Assembly (NCBI GenBank): GCA_965208025.1
Contig: OZ242302.1
Location: 124,001-188,000 of the forward strand
DNA length: 64,000 nt
Reading direction: 5' to 3'
Source: Bin80 sp965208025
GTDB taxonomy: Bacteria > Bacteroidota > Rhodothermia > Rhodothermales > Bin80
The first letter of the stretch is position 1, and every line of letters begins with the position of its first letter. Positions 33,444 through 43,614 of this stretch are shown one piece after another. The translations under genes were made by a program, and so were the position numbers. The notes under the pieces are model-generated. The model was not told the DNA's origin. It saw only the letters and a program-made list of their open reading frames with translations, and did not search any database.

Positions 33444-34133
33444 ATGGCAAAAGTTGTTATTACGGGCGCAAGTAGTGGAATTGGAACCGCAATTGCTCAG
33501 ACTTTTTATGAGGATGCTACTCATGATCTGATTCTAATCGGTCGATCAAAAAGCCGTCTGGAAGCTGTTGCTCAGTCTACAAAAGCAGAGCCACTCATAT
33601 GCGATCTAACCGACGAGGCGCAGGTTGCTACTACCTCCGCAACAATTTTGTCTCGTTTTGGGTCTCCGCCAGATGTACTCATTAATAATGCAGGTATATT
33701 TGCGCCTAAGCCATTTCTTGGCACCACCCCCGAAATATTTAGGCACCAGATTGATTCAAATCTCACTGTTTGCTTTCTCATCACAAAGCAATTGCTACCT
33801 CCCATGATTAGAGCCGGTGCTGGGCATGTATTCTTTATGGGGTCGGTAGCATCAATCAAGGGCTATGCTGGTGCATCTGCGTATTGTGCGTCAAAACACG
33901 GAGTCCTTGGACTTGCGAGAGCGATTCGGGCCGAAACACTAACTTCAGGTGTCCGAGTGACAACCATTCTTCCTGGGGCTACGTTGACGCCAAGTTGGGA
34001 TGGCTCTTCATTACCTGAAGAACGATTTATGCCCCCCGAAGACATCGCCAGATGTGTGATTGACGCTTGGCGGATGAGTTCCAGGACCGTCATTGAAGAA
34101 CTTTTGGTTAGACCGAGTGAGGGTGATATTTAA
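33444..34133 (+). CDS. Short-chain dehydrogenase/reductase
   Basis: A 229-aa classical SDR: the cofactor loop VVITGASSGIGTAIAQ, NNAG (VLINNAGIFAPKPFL), catalytic Ser in FFMGSVASIKGYAGASA and YxxxK in AYCASKHGVLGLARAI. The C-terminus has TTILPGATLTPSW. It probably reduces a carbonyl with NADPH; the substrate is not predictable. It is a single gene, divergent from the phosphoribosyltransferase operon. Confidence 0.9.
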   Translation: MAKVVITGASSGIGTAIAQTFYEDATHDLILIGRSKSRLEAVAQSTKAEPLICDLTDEAQVATTSATILSRFGSPPDVLINNAGIFAPKPFLGTTPEIFRHQIDSNLTVCFLITKQLLPPMIRAGAGHVFFMGSVASIKGYAGASAYCASKHGVLGLARAIRAETLTSGVRVTTILPGATLTPSWDGSSLPEERFMPPEDIARCVIDAWRMSSRTVIEELLVRPSEGDI

Positions 34134-34728
34134 TGGAATGGATAGAAATAAATCCATGTCTGATTTGCCATACTCTCCAATAGGGCATCCCCAGTTCAAT
34201 GCCAAATTGTCAAATAGGAGCAGACCAACTTATTGACATAATTGAGTCGCCCCAAGATGTCTACGCCATGCGGTGAATGGGTACAGTGAATCACAACTGG
34301 AGACACCTTATAGTTGTCTAGCGGGCTGTTCGCTAAGACATTTAGTGCACCATACAATACAGCCAGCCGCATTCATGCCTTTATGCGTTTTTGATAGCAC
34401 TGATAGAGGATTTGCCTGTTATCCAGGCATATGATCACGGTCACTGGACTTCATTACCTGGTGGATGGATAGCCCCACTTAAATGCTCCCGATTATTTTC
34501 GGAGCTTTACATGCACGCTGGTGCAGGCGACTGCGGTCCTAGATGGGGGAGAGTGGAAACGAAAAAGTCATTCATTTTGAAGAGGGATTCCGATCCTGCC
34601 AGAATTTCTTGATCATCTATGCATGGCTTGGATCCATCATATGCACATTTGACAAATTGCCAAGTTCGTGAAGGGGGTAATAATGAACGCACAGATGGGG
34701 TGTTCAACGACAATACAAATTACGGTCG
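34134..34728. other. Gene-poor stretch before IS21-3
   Basis: About 600 bp without a supportable gene. A 73-codon plus frame (34391-34612) and a 68-codon minus frame (34507-34713) overlap each other, have no recognisable motifs or ribosome sites, and look like chance. Confidence 0.5.
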
Positions 34729-34784
34729 ACGACAAAACTTTTTACGGTTCAAGAAATCCAAAGTTTAACCATGGAGGAGCACAT

Positions 34785-34824
34785 TTCATTGAGGCGGAGC
34801 AGCGAGCTGCGACGCCTCAATGAA
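34785..34824. repeat. Perfect 12-bp inverted repeat inside IS21-3
   Basis: TTCATTGAGGCG at 34785-34796 and CGCCTCAATGAA at 34813-34824 form a perfect 12-bp stem with a 16-base loop. It sits between the istB stop and the left IS end and has no T-tract. It may block transcription into or out of the element. Confidence 0.6.
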
Positions 34825-34939
34825 GATGGTAATTTCCACGATTTGGTCCATGTCTGATCTCTCTGTTGGCCTGCTGGACACGGACAACAGCAGGCAGATT
34901 CACTTTTAATTGTGTTCCAAGGGTTCATGTGTTGATTGG

Positions 34940-35737
34940 TTAGGAAGTGGGAGATTCAGGTCCTTCGCTCGCGTTTTCTTGTCGCCGTTGGGCTACTTCT
35001 AACCGATAACTCGGCAGATGAAGCTCTAAGACCACACAATGATGCACCAATCGGTCCACGGCGGCGGTTGCGTTCATTGGATCATAAAAGATGCTCTCCC
35101 ATTGCGAGAAGGGCAGGTGGCTGGTCAGGAGCACGCTCTTGCGCTCATAGCACGCAGCCAAAAACTGGAACAGGGCTTCCATCTCTTCCCGACTATGCTT
35201 CACATAACCCAGTCCATCAATGAGAATCCCATCAAAGCGTAGCAACTGCTGAATGAAGGGTTGGAGTCCTTGCTCCTGTTTTGCACGAAGTAACGCGTCA
35301 ACCAGCGCATCCGAGGGGTAAAAGATCAATCGCCGTCCCAGATAAATCAATTCTTGCCCCAGTGCGCACATCAGATGCGTCTTTCCGCTCCCCGTAGGGC
35401 CCAGCACCAGCACATTCTCGTTCCGATCCAGAAAGCCACCTTCCAGTAGCCTGCGCAACTGATGATCCAGCTTCAACGGTAACCGCGTTCGCTCAAACGA
35501 AGCCAACGTTTTGGATAAGGGCAGCTGAGAAGCCCGTAGAGCGCGCTGAATACGGTTGTGAGTACGTGATTGCTGTTCCTGCTCAATCAACGTCAGCAAA
35601 AAGTGCTCAAAACTCATAGATTCACGACGGGCAAGGTCTGCCGCTTCATGGAGCGCCATGCGAATGCCCGGCATCCGTAACGACCGGAGTCCACGTTCAA
35701 TCCCTCGCTCCAAGTCCTTTGAGGATTTGTTGTTCAT
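34940..35737 (-). CDS. istB: IS21 helper ATPase IstB (IS21-3)
   Basis: A 265-aa protein from ATG 35737 (MNNKSSKDLERGIERGLRSL). Walker A is LVLGPTGSGKTHLMCALGQE and Walker B GILIDGLGYVKHSREE. It is the longer type of IstB with a Ser/Pro-rich tail. Its start overlaps the istA stop by ATGA. It is intact. Confidence 0.93.
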   Translation of the reverse strand: MNNKSSKDLERGIERGLRSLRMPGIRMALHEAADLARRESMSFEHFLLTLIEQEQQSRTHNRIQRALRASQLPLSKTLASFERTRLPLKLDHQLRRLLEGGFLDRNENVLVLGPTGSGKTHLMCALGQELIYLGRRLIFYPSDALVDALLRAKQEQGLQPFIQQLLRFDGILIDGLGYVKHSREEMEALFQFLAACYERKSVLLTSHLPFSQWESIFYDPMNATAAVDRLVHHCVVLELHLPSYRLEVAQRRQENASEGPESPTS

Positions 35738-37191
35738 CTCAAACCCTCCGTCAAAAGCCCATCGTAACAACCCAGATCCACGGTCGCTTCCGCATCTGGC
35801 GCCTGGAGATATGCTTCCACCGCTACAACCGTAATCGGATGCTGATCTGCAAGCAAATGTGCTAAGGCCGCCTCAACCCCTGATTCACTCTCAGTTGCCG
35901 CCAGAAACAAGAGCTTCAAATACACCTTGTCCGATTGAGGACTGCCCAGATTGGACGCTTGGAGACAGTCATACGCCCTACGGAAGGTCTGTGTGGGAAA
36001 AAGGTCTGCGCGGTAGCGATACCCTGCAAATGCACCCGGTTTTCGGATTAGACTCCGAATCACATGGCGGTAATGAATGGAATGCGCTCCCTCTCCACAG
36101 AGACGCGGCATCTGCTCTTGAAGTCTATGCCGAGACCATACCTCGATTCGCTGAGCATACAAGCGAACCTCCACCCATTGTCCAATCAGCGTACTGGGAA
36201 CCGAATAGTGATTCTTCTTCACCAGAATCGTGCTCCCCTTACTGACACGAACCCGCCGTCGTTCACAGGAATCCAGAGGACGGAGCGGTAATGCCTTGAA
36301 GAACGCTCGTTCCTCCTCCAGTTTCGATTGCCGGTGCGCATTCAAGCGGGAGGTGAGTTTTCCCAAAAATCGCTCGTAGGCATCTAAACGCTCAAAGTCA
36401 CGGTCTCCGCGGAGCGTGAGCGCACTCTGCACCGCATTCTTGAGGCGGTGATGGCTTTGTTCTACCTTCCCATTCTCGTGTGGACACCGGGGGTGCGTTC
36501 GACGAGGTTCTACCCCGTAGTGCACCATCAATGCCGTGTAGGATCCCGTAAATTCCTCCGAATCACCTCCTCCCCCGTTCTTGACCGCACAACTCATGGA
36601 ATCCGTTTGATGCGTCTGTGGGACTCCACCAAGTTCCGTCACCGCCTTTTCAAATCCTGCCGCCAATGCCACAAAACTCTCGGACTCGCACACCATGACG
36701 GACTCCCAATTGGAGTACGTCAACACAAAATGGTACAACAAATGCCGGAATCGGACCCCACCAATCGTAATCTCCAACGAATTCATGTACGTAAAGTCCG
36801 ATTGGGCACATTCCCCAGGGGAATACTCCTGCGCAAAGAACACTTCCTTCGGACGGTGCGCTTTCCATCCCTGTACCCGACGTTGAAACGTTCGCAGTTG
36901 CTTCGGCGAAAATTGATTTGGATACGTATCCATCAAGTATTCAAACAACGCTTTCGCTTCTAAGGTCGGATCCACCTCCAAAAACCCTACACATTCCTTC
37001 CATACCCCCGCAAATACATCCACGCGTCGACTTGGCACAGGGGGCTTTTTCAGTTCGCTCGGGAACTTCCCCGAACGAAGATACTTGCGTGCAGTCGACT
37101 CACTCATTGCCGCCTTCGCGGCGGCTTTAACGGTCATCTTATTCTTGTGTCTAAATTGAAAAACATTTTCTACCTGTTGGTCTGTAATCAT
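35734..37191 (-). CDS. istA: IS21 transposase IstA (IS21-3)
   Basis: From ATG 37191 (MITDQQVENVFQFRHKNKMT) the protein is 485 aa; the open frame also extends upstream to 37263. HTH at KAAAKAAMSESTARKYLR; DDE residues in CAQSDFTYMNSLEI, THQTDSMSCAVKN and HENGKVEQSHHRLKN. It retains the full C-terminal domain. It is intact, so the element could still move. Confidence 0.93.
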   Translation of the reverse strand: MITDQQVENVFQFRHKNKMTVKAAAKAAMSESTARKYLRSGKFPSELKKPPVPSRRVDVFAGVWKECVGFLEVDPTLEAKALFEYLMDTYPNQFSPKQLRTFQRRVQGWKAHRPKEVFFAQEYSPGECAQSDFTYMNSLEITIGGVRFRHLLYHFVLTYSNWESVMVCESESFVALAAGFEKAVTELGGVPQTHQTDSMSCAVKNGGGGDSEEFTGSYTALMVHYGVEPRRTHPRCPHENGKVEQSHHRLKNAVQSALTLRGDRDFERLDAYERFLGKLTSRLNAHRQSKLEEERAFFKALPLRPLDSCERRRVRVSKGSTILVKKNHYSVPSTLIGQWVEVRLYAQRIEVWSRHRLQEQMPRLCGEGAHSIHYRHVIRSLIRKPGAFAGYRYRADLFPTQTFRRAYDCLQASNLGSPQSDKVYLKLLFLAATESESGVEAALAHLLADQHPITVVAVEAYLQAPDAEATVDLGCYDGLLTEGLR

Positions 37192-37435
37192 TTGCTTGAA
37201 TCTGTGAATGAAATTCACTGATTCGCGCAAACTATCTTTAGGATGATCCCAAGATTTAATCACAGCAAAAACCGTAAAAAGTTTTGTCGCTGGCAGTAAA
37301 AAGTTTTGTCGTTAGACAGGGGGAACAATCCCCATGAGACGCACATCAGCTAAGGATTCGTCCGAATTATGGTTTAGTTGTTATCGTGGTGGCAGACCCT
37401 CACACCGATAATCGTTCCCTATGGGAGAGTATAAG

Positions 37436-38587
37436 CTAAAAGCTTAGATATCGTGTGAGGACAATGACCAGAAGAGGAATTACGAAGAAGATACATCCAA
37501 GATATACCGCTGCCCAAGCACGATTCTTCAACACCAACGATCCAAGAAATTCTGCCATCATAATGGGGATCTCGCGTAATCTTTTGATCGGTAGAAAAGC
37601 GAGTACCCCACTGCAATTAAAGATTAGATGGGCCAATGCGACTTGTAAAGCTGCAATTCCCATTGCATCTCCCCCGCTGGATAGAACGAGTGCAGCAAGC
37701 AATGCAGTAATCGTGGTTCCAATATTTGCCCCCAATACAAACGGGAAAATTTGTGAGACCGTGACGATTCCTGCGCCTACAAGCGGAACCGTGATGGAGG
37801 TCGTGATAGATGAACTCTGAACCATGATGGTTACGAGCGTACCAAAGGCTAGGGCAATAGGTGCGGGTCCAAACAAATATTTATTAATGAGGCGCTCGGA
37901 ACGACCGAGAAACAGAGATCGAAGGAGTTTAACCAAATAACGCAAAGAGAGAAATAGAATTAACACGCCAAGAATCAGTACCAACACCCCCGAATCCTGC
38001 ATCAATTTGACCAATAAGGATACAACGGGCTCGGTCATTTGACCGATAAAATCAAATAATTCTGTCCCGCCAACACCTGTAACCCCCTCGGTAAGGGCTG
38101 CGGATAATTTTGATAGAAATCCGAAAGCCAATTCCAAAGGAAAAAATATTACTACGGCTAACAGGTTGAAGAAATCATGAACTGTTGCCGCCCCCATAGC
38201 CCGTCCAAATTCATCTTTCCTCGCGACATGTCCAAGGGAGACAATTGTATTGGTGACACTGGTTCCAACATTTGCTCCTAACACGATTGGAATGGCCCCG
38301 GCAATCGTTAAGCCTCCCCCTGCAACCGCAGACACAGCTAATGACGTCACAGTAGAAGAACTTTGAACCAGAGAAGTCGCTAGTATTCCGATAAACAAAG
38401 CGACGAAGGGATTACTCGTTGTTTCAATCAATTGCTCTGCAAACCCCTTACCAAGGAGTTTCATGGAGACACCCATAAGCTCCAAGCTGACAAAAAAGCA
38501 GAAGAGAACGCCAAAAAGCCCAAGGATGGGAAGGAGCGAAACAAGACGCTGAGCACTCGAAATTTTTTGTTGGTTTGCCTCGGGCAT
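37436..38587 (-). CDS. Na/Pi cotransporter family protein
   Basis: A 383-aa membrane protein with about eight to ten hydrophobic segments and the two inverted QSSS repeats of the NptA/PhoU-less Na/Pi symporters (ATSLVQSSSTVTSLAVSAVA and VTIMVQSSSITTSITVPLVG), each followed by a VLGANVGTS or VLGANIGTT motif. It imports phosphate with sodium. No PhoU-like cytoplasmic tail follows, so it is the short form. It lies downstream of the sorting-domain protein but beyond a strong hairpin. Together with the TonB receptor and polyphosphate kinases it points to phosphate handling. Confidence 0.92.
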   Translation of the reverse strand: MPEANQQKISSAQRLVSLLPILGLFGVLFCFFVSLELMGVSMKLLGKGFAEQLIETTSNPFVALFIGILATSLVQSSSTVTSLAVSAVAGGGLTIAGAIPIVLGANVGTSVTNTIVSLGHVARKDEFGRAMGAATVHDFFNLLAVVIFFPLELAFGFLSKLSAALTEGVTGVGGTELFDFIGQMTEPVVSLLVKLMQDSGVLVLILGVLILFLSLRYLVKLLRSLFLGRSERLINKYLFGPAPIALAFGTLVTIMVQSSSITTSITVPLVGAGIVTVSQIFPFVLGANIGTTITALLAALVLSSGGDAMGIAALQVALAHLIFNCSGVLAFLPIKRLREIPIMMAEFLGSLVLKNRAWAAVYLGCIFFVIPLLVIVLTRYLSF

Positions 38588-38603
38588 GATGGATAAAATA
38601 AAA

Positions 38604-38636
38604 ATGCCGGATTCTCCACGCGGGAGAACCCGGCAT
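38604..38636 (-). terminator. Rho-independent terminator after the sorting-domain gene
   Basis: On the minus strand ATGCCGGGTTCTCC, a CGCG-type loop and GGAGAATCCGGCAT form a 13- to 14-bp stem with one mismatch, followed by TTTTTATTTTATCC. It sits 24 bp after the stop of 38661-40415 and just before the Na/Pi transporter start, so transporter transcription must read through or start close to the hairpin. Confidence 0.85.
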
Positions 38637-38660
38637 TCCGAAAATAAGATAAAATTAGAT

Positions 38661-40415
38661 TTACTTCACAAGCATCATCTTGCGAGTGATGACTTGGCTC
38701 TGAGTTTGTAGTCTGTAGAGATACATTCCACTCAAGAGGTAGCTTCCGGCAAACATTACTTGATAGGTACCAGCTGTCTTTGGCCCGTCAACTAAGAGTG
38801 CGACCCGCCTTCCAGAAAGGTCATATACACCAAGCGTTACATTCTGAGCTTGATCTATATCAAATTCAATCATTGTAGCAGGATTGAATGGGTTCGGGTA
38901 ATTCTGACTTAGAGAAATCTCCGATGGCACTTCACGGGTGACGAGTTGCTCAATAGAAGTTATAATATTTCCAATATATCCGAGGTGATCAAGAGCAGTC
39001 CATCCAATCATCCAGTTATCACGTCCAAATGCACCGATATGGTTCGCCTTGATAAAGAATGGATCGCTCGGTACTGCAACACTCACAGGATTTAATGCAG
39101 GGCTAACAAGGTGGGGCCTTGGATCCAGCATACCCATTCCTACGGTCCCCCTCTCAATCCCTCCTAACATTGGATCCGCAACTACATTCGTGTTAATAGC
39201 AAGGTAGGTAATTACATTCGTGGCAAATCCAAGATCTTCCGCATCAATCCAGTCAGTAAGTTGATCTCCAGCACCAAAGTCCCACCAGATATTATGGGTT
39301 AGCCCTAACTCTCCTGCCTCAAAGCGCTGCCGGCTGTCCTCAGTTTTTGCACCAGTATTATCAATATCTTCTATCTGGAGGGCATGCCCGCCTTTATCGG
39401 TGTTGAACTGGGTAAAGATTGAATTATGATAGAAGCCACCAGAGTTATCCCGAAACATGAGCATTTCACCACGATCGGACTCAGGCGAAGCATCCGATCC
39501 TGCACCGACATAGGTCACGTTATAGATGGTTGGAATCGCATAAGGCTGGAAGAATTCATCTCCACCAGCGCCATCCTGCTCGGCAGCAGCACCAGCTTTA
39601 TCAGGGGCTTGAAGCACAAACCAAAACTGCCCTTTTCCACGCCAACCTTGATCCCAGTCCACAGCATCATCCGCGTTGAAGACACTCACGAAGTATTTCA
39701 GGTTCACTGTACCACCGAAGAACTCTACCCCGTCATCCCCACTTGCATAAACTTCTATATATTCAAGCATAGTACCCGATCCAACTCCACCAAGAGTTAA
39801 ACCCTGAATTTCGTTCCCATCGGATTCCCCAATATTGATCCCAGTATGGCGGATAGATGCGTAACGAATGACTCCGGAATTGTCATCGTCATCATCTCCT
39901 CCATACTGTGCACGAGAATCATCGTCGGATAAGAGTTCATTCACACCCTCAATCTCTTGGTAATCCCCCTCGGCATCTCCAGGATTATTGGTACCTGCGT
40001 GGCCAAGGATCACAACTCCTCCCCAAAGTCCACGGTCTTCATAAGTGAGTAAGTCGTCGCTGGAGAGATTGTCCAGAACAGAGGTAAAGATGATGGGCTG
40101 AGTGGGAGTTCCTTCGGCAAATATTTGTCCGCCTCGAGCAATCACAAGAGCCGAAGCCTCCGAACCTGTACCCTCTTTTGCTTTTACTACGGTTCCTGCT
40201 TCAATGTGGAGTTCAGCACCATCTTCAACAATGACGAGGCCATTCAACACATAGACATTATCAGCTGTCCAACGAACCATATCCCCAGACGAAATGTCTT
40301 CATCCATCACCGGTACTTCTGGACGAGATTCAACATCGTCACTCTGGGCTACGGCATCCGGCGAAGAGATGAGTAAAAGAAGTGCAGCAAAGTAAGAAGT
40401 AAGAATTGTTCGCAT
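38661..40415 (-). CDS. Secreted beta-helix-like protein with T9SS-type sorting domain
   Basis: 584 aa with a signal peptide (TILTSYFAALLLLISSPDAVAQ). The central region repeats right-handed beta-helix-like rungs (VYVLNGLVIVEDGAELHIEA, YASIRHTGINIG, LEYIEVYASGDDGVEFFGGT) with acidic, possibly calcium-binding stretches (GGDDDDDNSG). The C-terminal domain has SLSQNYPNPFNPATMIEFDI, VTLGVYDLSGRRVALLVDG and SGMYLYRLQTQSQVITRKMM, the type A sorting signal. The product should be exported by the type IX system and be surface attached or secreted. It follows the TonB receptor (144-bp gap) on the same strand, a frequent receptor/partner pairing in Bacteroidota. Ligand unknown; phosphate context suggests a phosphorylated compound. 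Confidence 0.88.
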   Translation of the reverse strand: MRTILTSYFAALLLLISSPDAVAQSDDVESRPEVPVMDEDISSGDMVRWTADNVYVLNGLVIVEDGAELHIEAGTVVKAKEGTGSEASALVIARGGQIFAEGTPTQPIIFTSVLDNLSSDDLLTYEDRGLWGGVVILGHAGTNNPGDAEGDYQEIEGVNELLSDDDSRAQYGGDDDDDNSGVIRYASIRHTGINIGESDGNEIQGLTLGGVGSGTMLEYIEVYASGDDGVEFFGGTVNLKYFVSVFNADDAVDWDQGWRGKGQFWFVLQAPDKAGAAAEQDGAGGDEFFQPYAIPTIYNVTYVGAGSDASPESDRGEMLMFRDNSGGFYHNSIFTQFNTDKGGHALQIEDIDNTGAKTEDSRQRFEAGELGLTHNIWWDFGAGDQLTDWIDAEDLGFATNVITYLAINTNVVADPMLGGIERGTVGMGMLDPRPHLVSPALNPVSVAVPSDPFFIKANHIGAFGRDNWMIGWTALDHLGYIGNIITSIEQLVTREVPSEISLSQNYPNPFNPATMIEFDIDQAQNVTLGVYDLSGRRVALLVDGPKTAGTYQVMFAGSYLLSGMYLYRLQTQSQVITRKMMLVK

Positions 40416-40559
40416 AGTAATGATATTATTTTTTTGTTTTGAGTTAGATGGGCGCTTTTTAGCGCATTAATTTCCCAGACGAAATGCAAACAAAGTCTTG
40501 CAATGCATCAAGTCTGATTGGAAAGCTTTTGGCAAATCCACATGCGTAGAGTTGCAGAA

Positions 40560-43553
40560 TTAGTCAACGACATAGCTGATCCCAATTCCAATGGTTCGGG
40601 ATCTTGAATAGGAGATGTAGTCGTAGATTCGATCCTTGAAGGTCTGGATTTGACGCACATCAGATTTAAGCAAATTTTTTGCAGTAATCTTCAACCGTAA
40701 ATTCATAGGTAAATCCTGAGAGATCGTGACATCCAGATCATTTCTGGCTTTCTCAAAAACATCCGGTGTAGCACCCTCGGTAACAGAGAGGAGTCGGTCA
40801 CCGAAAACGGTGTAGTAAATCCCAATTACGGTCCCGTGATTATAGTTTTCATAGCTCGTGCTAAGGTTGAGCAAGAAAGGAGACTGTCCTTCAAGGGAAC
40901 GAGCGGTACTCGCATTTGGGTCGGAGGCACGAATAATGACCATCTCCCTTTCGGGGATATCCACTTGGGAACGCACCAAAGAGAAATTTCCACCAATAGA
41001 GATGTTTTTAAGGATTGGAAGTTGAGTCCAGGAATTCAATCGTTTTCGGGCTTCAAACTCTGCACCAAATACGCGGGCATGATCAACGTTCTGGAATGAA
41101 ACGAAGCGTCCCTCACCAACCGTACGCAGGACACGCTCAATAGGATTTTCAAAATTTTTGTAGAAGGTACTGATGGCAAAAATCTCTCCGCCTCTCGAAA
41201 ACATTTCCCATCGAAAATCGTAGTTCGTGATGAGTGTGCGATTCAATAGAGAATTTCCTTCCTGAATATCGCCTCCAACAAAATTAAAGCTTTGAAAAGG
41301 GGCCAGTTCTCGATAGGTGGGGCGAGCAAGTGTTCTGGTGGCTGCGACTCGGAGGTTCATGTCCCCTGTAATTGCGTAAACGATGTTCACCGATGGAAGC
41401 CAATCTCGTGTATCCAATACTCCGAGTCGTATTGAATCAGGTAGCGACTGATCAAAGCTTTCGGTGAGTATCTCAGTTGATTCAAGTCGGGCCCCTCCGA
41501 TAATTTTCAGCTTCGGAGTTAGAGGGAGTTCAAGCATCAGATATCCCGCCGAGATATCTCGAGTGGCATCATAGTTGGACCGAGAAGGAGAATTCTCTTG
41601 AATGTAAAGCCCAGCATTATAGGCGATAATTTCACCGCGTTGAAGAGTGTCAAGCACACCTAAATGATCATTTGAAAAATAATGCTCAATATTTCCCTCA
41701 AAATCTCTATAGTCAACCTCCCTCCCTTCATGATACTCAAACCTTCGTTGACGGAACTCACGTTTAGAAAAATCATAACGCCCACCAAACTTTATTTGGG
41801 AAGCAAGACCTGCCCATTGCCGGAATGGTACCGTAATATCCAGAACTACCCCGCGGCTATCTTCATCAAGATTACGGAAGTACCTCTGTGGGGGAGGGGC
41901 ATTACCACCCCCCAGAGAATAGGTGGTATCTATACCACCCGATCCTTCCCGAATATTTTGGGTACCCGAAAAAAACCGTAGATCTGGTTCTTCCTGAGAG
42001 TTGTTCGCAACGGATGCTTTCCATTCAATTAGAACGGGTCGGAATGCGTGCTCGCCGCCTAACTGAAGGCTACCAAGTGAACGCTCCTGATATCCCAGGG
42101 TACGAGTCACAAATGTTGTTCCACCAGTCTGGTCACGAAAGCCTCCGAGCATAGTAGATTGGCTGGCACCGCTCTGAGTCCGAAGAACGGTTGCCACTAC
42201 CTCGTGGTTATCATAAGGCTGGTAGGCAATGGTAGTGGATGCTCCCCAGTTGATTTCATCGCTACCTCTGGCGTTGGCAAATGATGAGACTTCTCTGGGA
42301 TCTGCCTTCGTAATGATATTTAGATCGGGGTTTTGGCCGTAGTAGGTTGTGCTAAAAAGGTTGTCAATGGAGGCTACATCCCCTCCAATAAGTCTCCACT
42401 GGCTGAATACACCATCATCATAGTAGCTGTAATTTCTTCCATAAGTGAGACTCCCTGTGAATCCAAGTGGTCTTCCAAACAGATCAAGTTTTGAACCGAT
42501 CGCTCCAGAAAAACTATGATTTAGTGGGGTAGAGAACCGAGATGGGGTCATGATCCCATTAAAAGCATGGGCAAAAGTATTCAATGAATCCGCTCGATTC
42601 GAGCGAATTTCATTCGTAATCCCCCTTCGCAGGTCGCGCAGGTCTGATTCTCTGGGGAGTTGTTTTTCTGGATCTTTGTTTTCAAGGATATCGGGTAGTG
42701 CACGAGATCCATTATCATAACCGAGCCAATCGGTGCTGCTCCCTTCGTAAGACAGGAAGTGATCAATTGCGCTGGATTGATCGTCATACGTCACTGATGC
42801 GGAGAGTTGAAGGGTAAATGATTCGGGAAATGTTTTTGTCGCAACATCTACCAGTCCACCGCTAAAATCCCCGGGCTTGTCCGGGGTAAAGGTCTTGAGC
42901 GTAATAATATTATCCAGAAGTGCTGCCGGGAAAAGATCCAGCTGAAATGCTTTACGGTCAGGATCAGCACTCGGCAGGGTAGAACCGTTCAAGGTGGTGT
43001 TCGCATATCGATCTCCGAGTCCACGTATATATACGTAACGACCTCCTACCACGGAAGCACCAGTAACTTTGCTCATGGCGGCAGCAGCATCACCCGAGCC
43101 TGATCGACTAATGGACTCGGAACTGATCGCGTCGCTGACAGCAATAGACCTCGCTCGTTCGCGTAAAAGCCCAGCCTCCGACCCTCGGACAGCTTCCGCA
43201 GAAACGACCACTTCACCATAAGAGAGCGCCTCAGGAAGGAGTTCAATCTCCAACCTCGTGATCTCTCCTGCGACTACAACAACATTTTTAACTGTAACGG
43301 TTGAGAAACCCAAGAAAGCAAACTTGATAGAGTACGTTCCCGGCTCTGCTTCAAATTCGTACCTTCCATTCAAATCTGTTGCGTCACCAAGCGTAGAGCC
43401 ATCAATAATTGCGGTGGCACCGATCAGCGATTCACCATTCTCGCTGTCTACGATCAACCCAGCGATCGTGCCCATCTGAGCATTCGCTTGGGAAGTGAAT
43501 AAAAGAAGGAGGAAAAAGAAACTTGCCGAGCGGAGGCGACCGCAAATAGGCAT
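40560..43553 (-). CDS. TonB-dependent receptor with carboxypeptidase-like N-domain
   Basis: 997 aa from ATG 43553; an upstream TTG would only extend the signal. After the signal peptide (SFFFLLLLFTSQANA) comes a CarboxypepD_reg domain (GTIAGLIVDSENGESLIGAT), then the plug (SISRSGSGDAAAAMSKVTGA, VYIRGLGDRYANTTLNGSTL, DLFPAALLDNIITLKTFTPD) and the barrel ending in SRTIGIGISYVVD. The plug wording (RGLGDRY, PDKPGDFSGG) is the SusC-unlike group often found with a secreted partner. It should import a ligand across the outer membrane with TonB energy. It is divergent from ppk1, with a Pho-box-like site between. Confidence 0.93.
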   Translation of the reverse strand: MPICGRLRSASFFFLLLLFTSQANAQMGTIAGLIVDSENGESLIGATAIIDGSTLGDATDLNGRYEFEAEPGTYSIKFAFLGFSTVTVKNVVVVAGEITRLEIELLPEALSYGEVVVSAEAVRGSEAGLLRERARSIAVSDAISSESISRSGSGDAAAAMSKVTGASVVGGRYVYIRGLGDRYANTTLNGSTLPSADPDRKAFQLDLFPAALLDNIITLKTFTPDKPGDFSGGLVDVATKTFPESFTLQLSASVTYDDQSSAIDHFLSYEGSSTDWLGYDNGSRALPDILENKDPEKQLPRESDLRDLRRGITNEIRSNRADSLNTFAHAFNGIMTPSRFSTPLNHSFSGAIGSKLDLFGRPLGFTGSLTYGRNYSYYDDGVFSQWRLIGGDVASIDNLFSTTYYGQNPDLNIITKADPREVSSFANARGSDEINWGASTTIAYQPYDNHEVVATVLRTQSGASQSTMLGGFRDQTGGTTFVTRTLGYQERSLGSLQLGGEHAFRPVLIEWKASVANNSQEEPDLRFFSGTQNIREGSGGIDTTYSLGGGNAPPPQRYFRNLDEDSRGVVLDITVPFRQWAGLASQIKFGGRYDFSKREFRQRRFEYHEGREVDYRDFEGNIEHYFSNDHLGVLDTLQRGEIIAYNAGLYIQENSPSRSNYDATRDISAGYLMLELPLTPKLKIIGGARLESTEILTESFDQSLPDSIRLGVLDTRDWLPSVNIVYAITGDMNLRVAATRTLARPTYRELAPFQSFNFVGGDIQEGNSLLNRTLITNYDFRWEMFSRGGEIFAISTFYKNFENPIERVLRTVGEGRFVSFQNVDHARVFGAEFEARKRLNSWTQLPILKNISIGGNFSLVRSQVDIPEREMVIIRASDPNASTARSLEGQSPFLLNLSTSYENYNHGTVIGIYYTVFGDRLLSVTEGATPDVFEKARNDLDVTISQDLPMNLRLKITAKNLLKSDVRQIQTFKDRIYDYISYSRSRTIGIGISYVVD

Positions 43554-43614
43554 AATAGTTTTGATGGGGTATGAATGCAATTTCTAATGAAGCTTTTAAC
43601 TCTTGAAACGCAGG

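Larger units (their letters stand above)
34729..37312 (-). mobile_element. IS21-family insertion sequence, copy 3 (IS21-3)
   Basis: Both ends carry ACGACAAAACTTTTTAC as inverted repeats: one copy on the left (from 34729) and two on the right, spaced about 22 bp apart and ending at 37312. Between them are intact istA and istB on the minus strand with the usual ATGA overlap. The flanks (TCG left, TAGACA right) do not give an obvious target duplication, so the exact boundaries may be off by a few bases. It is a different subgroup from IS21-1 and IS21-2. Confidence 0.88.
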
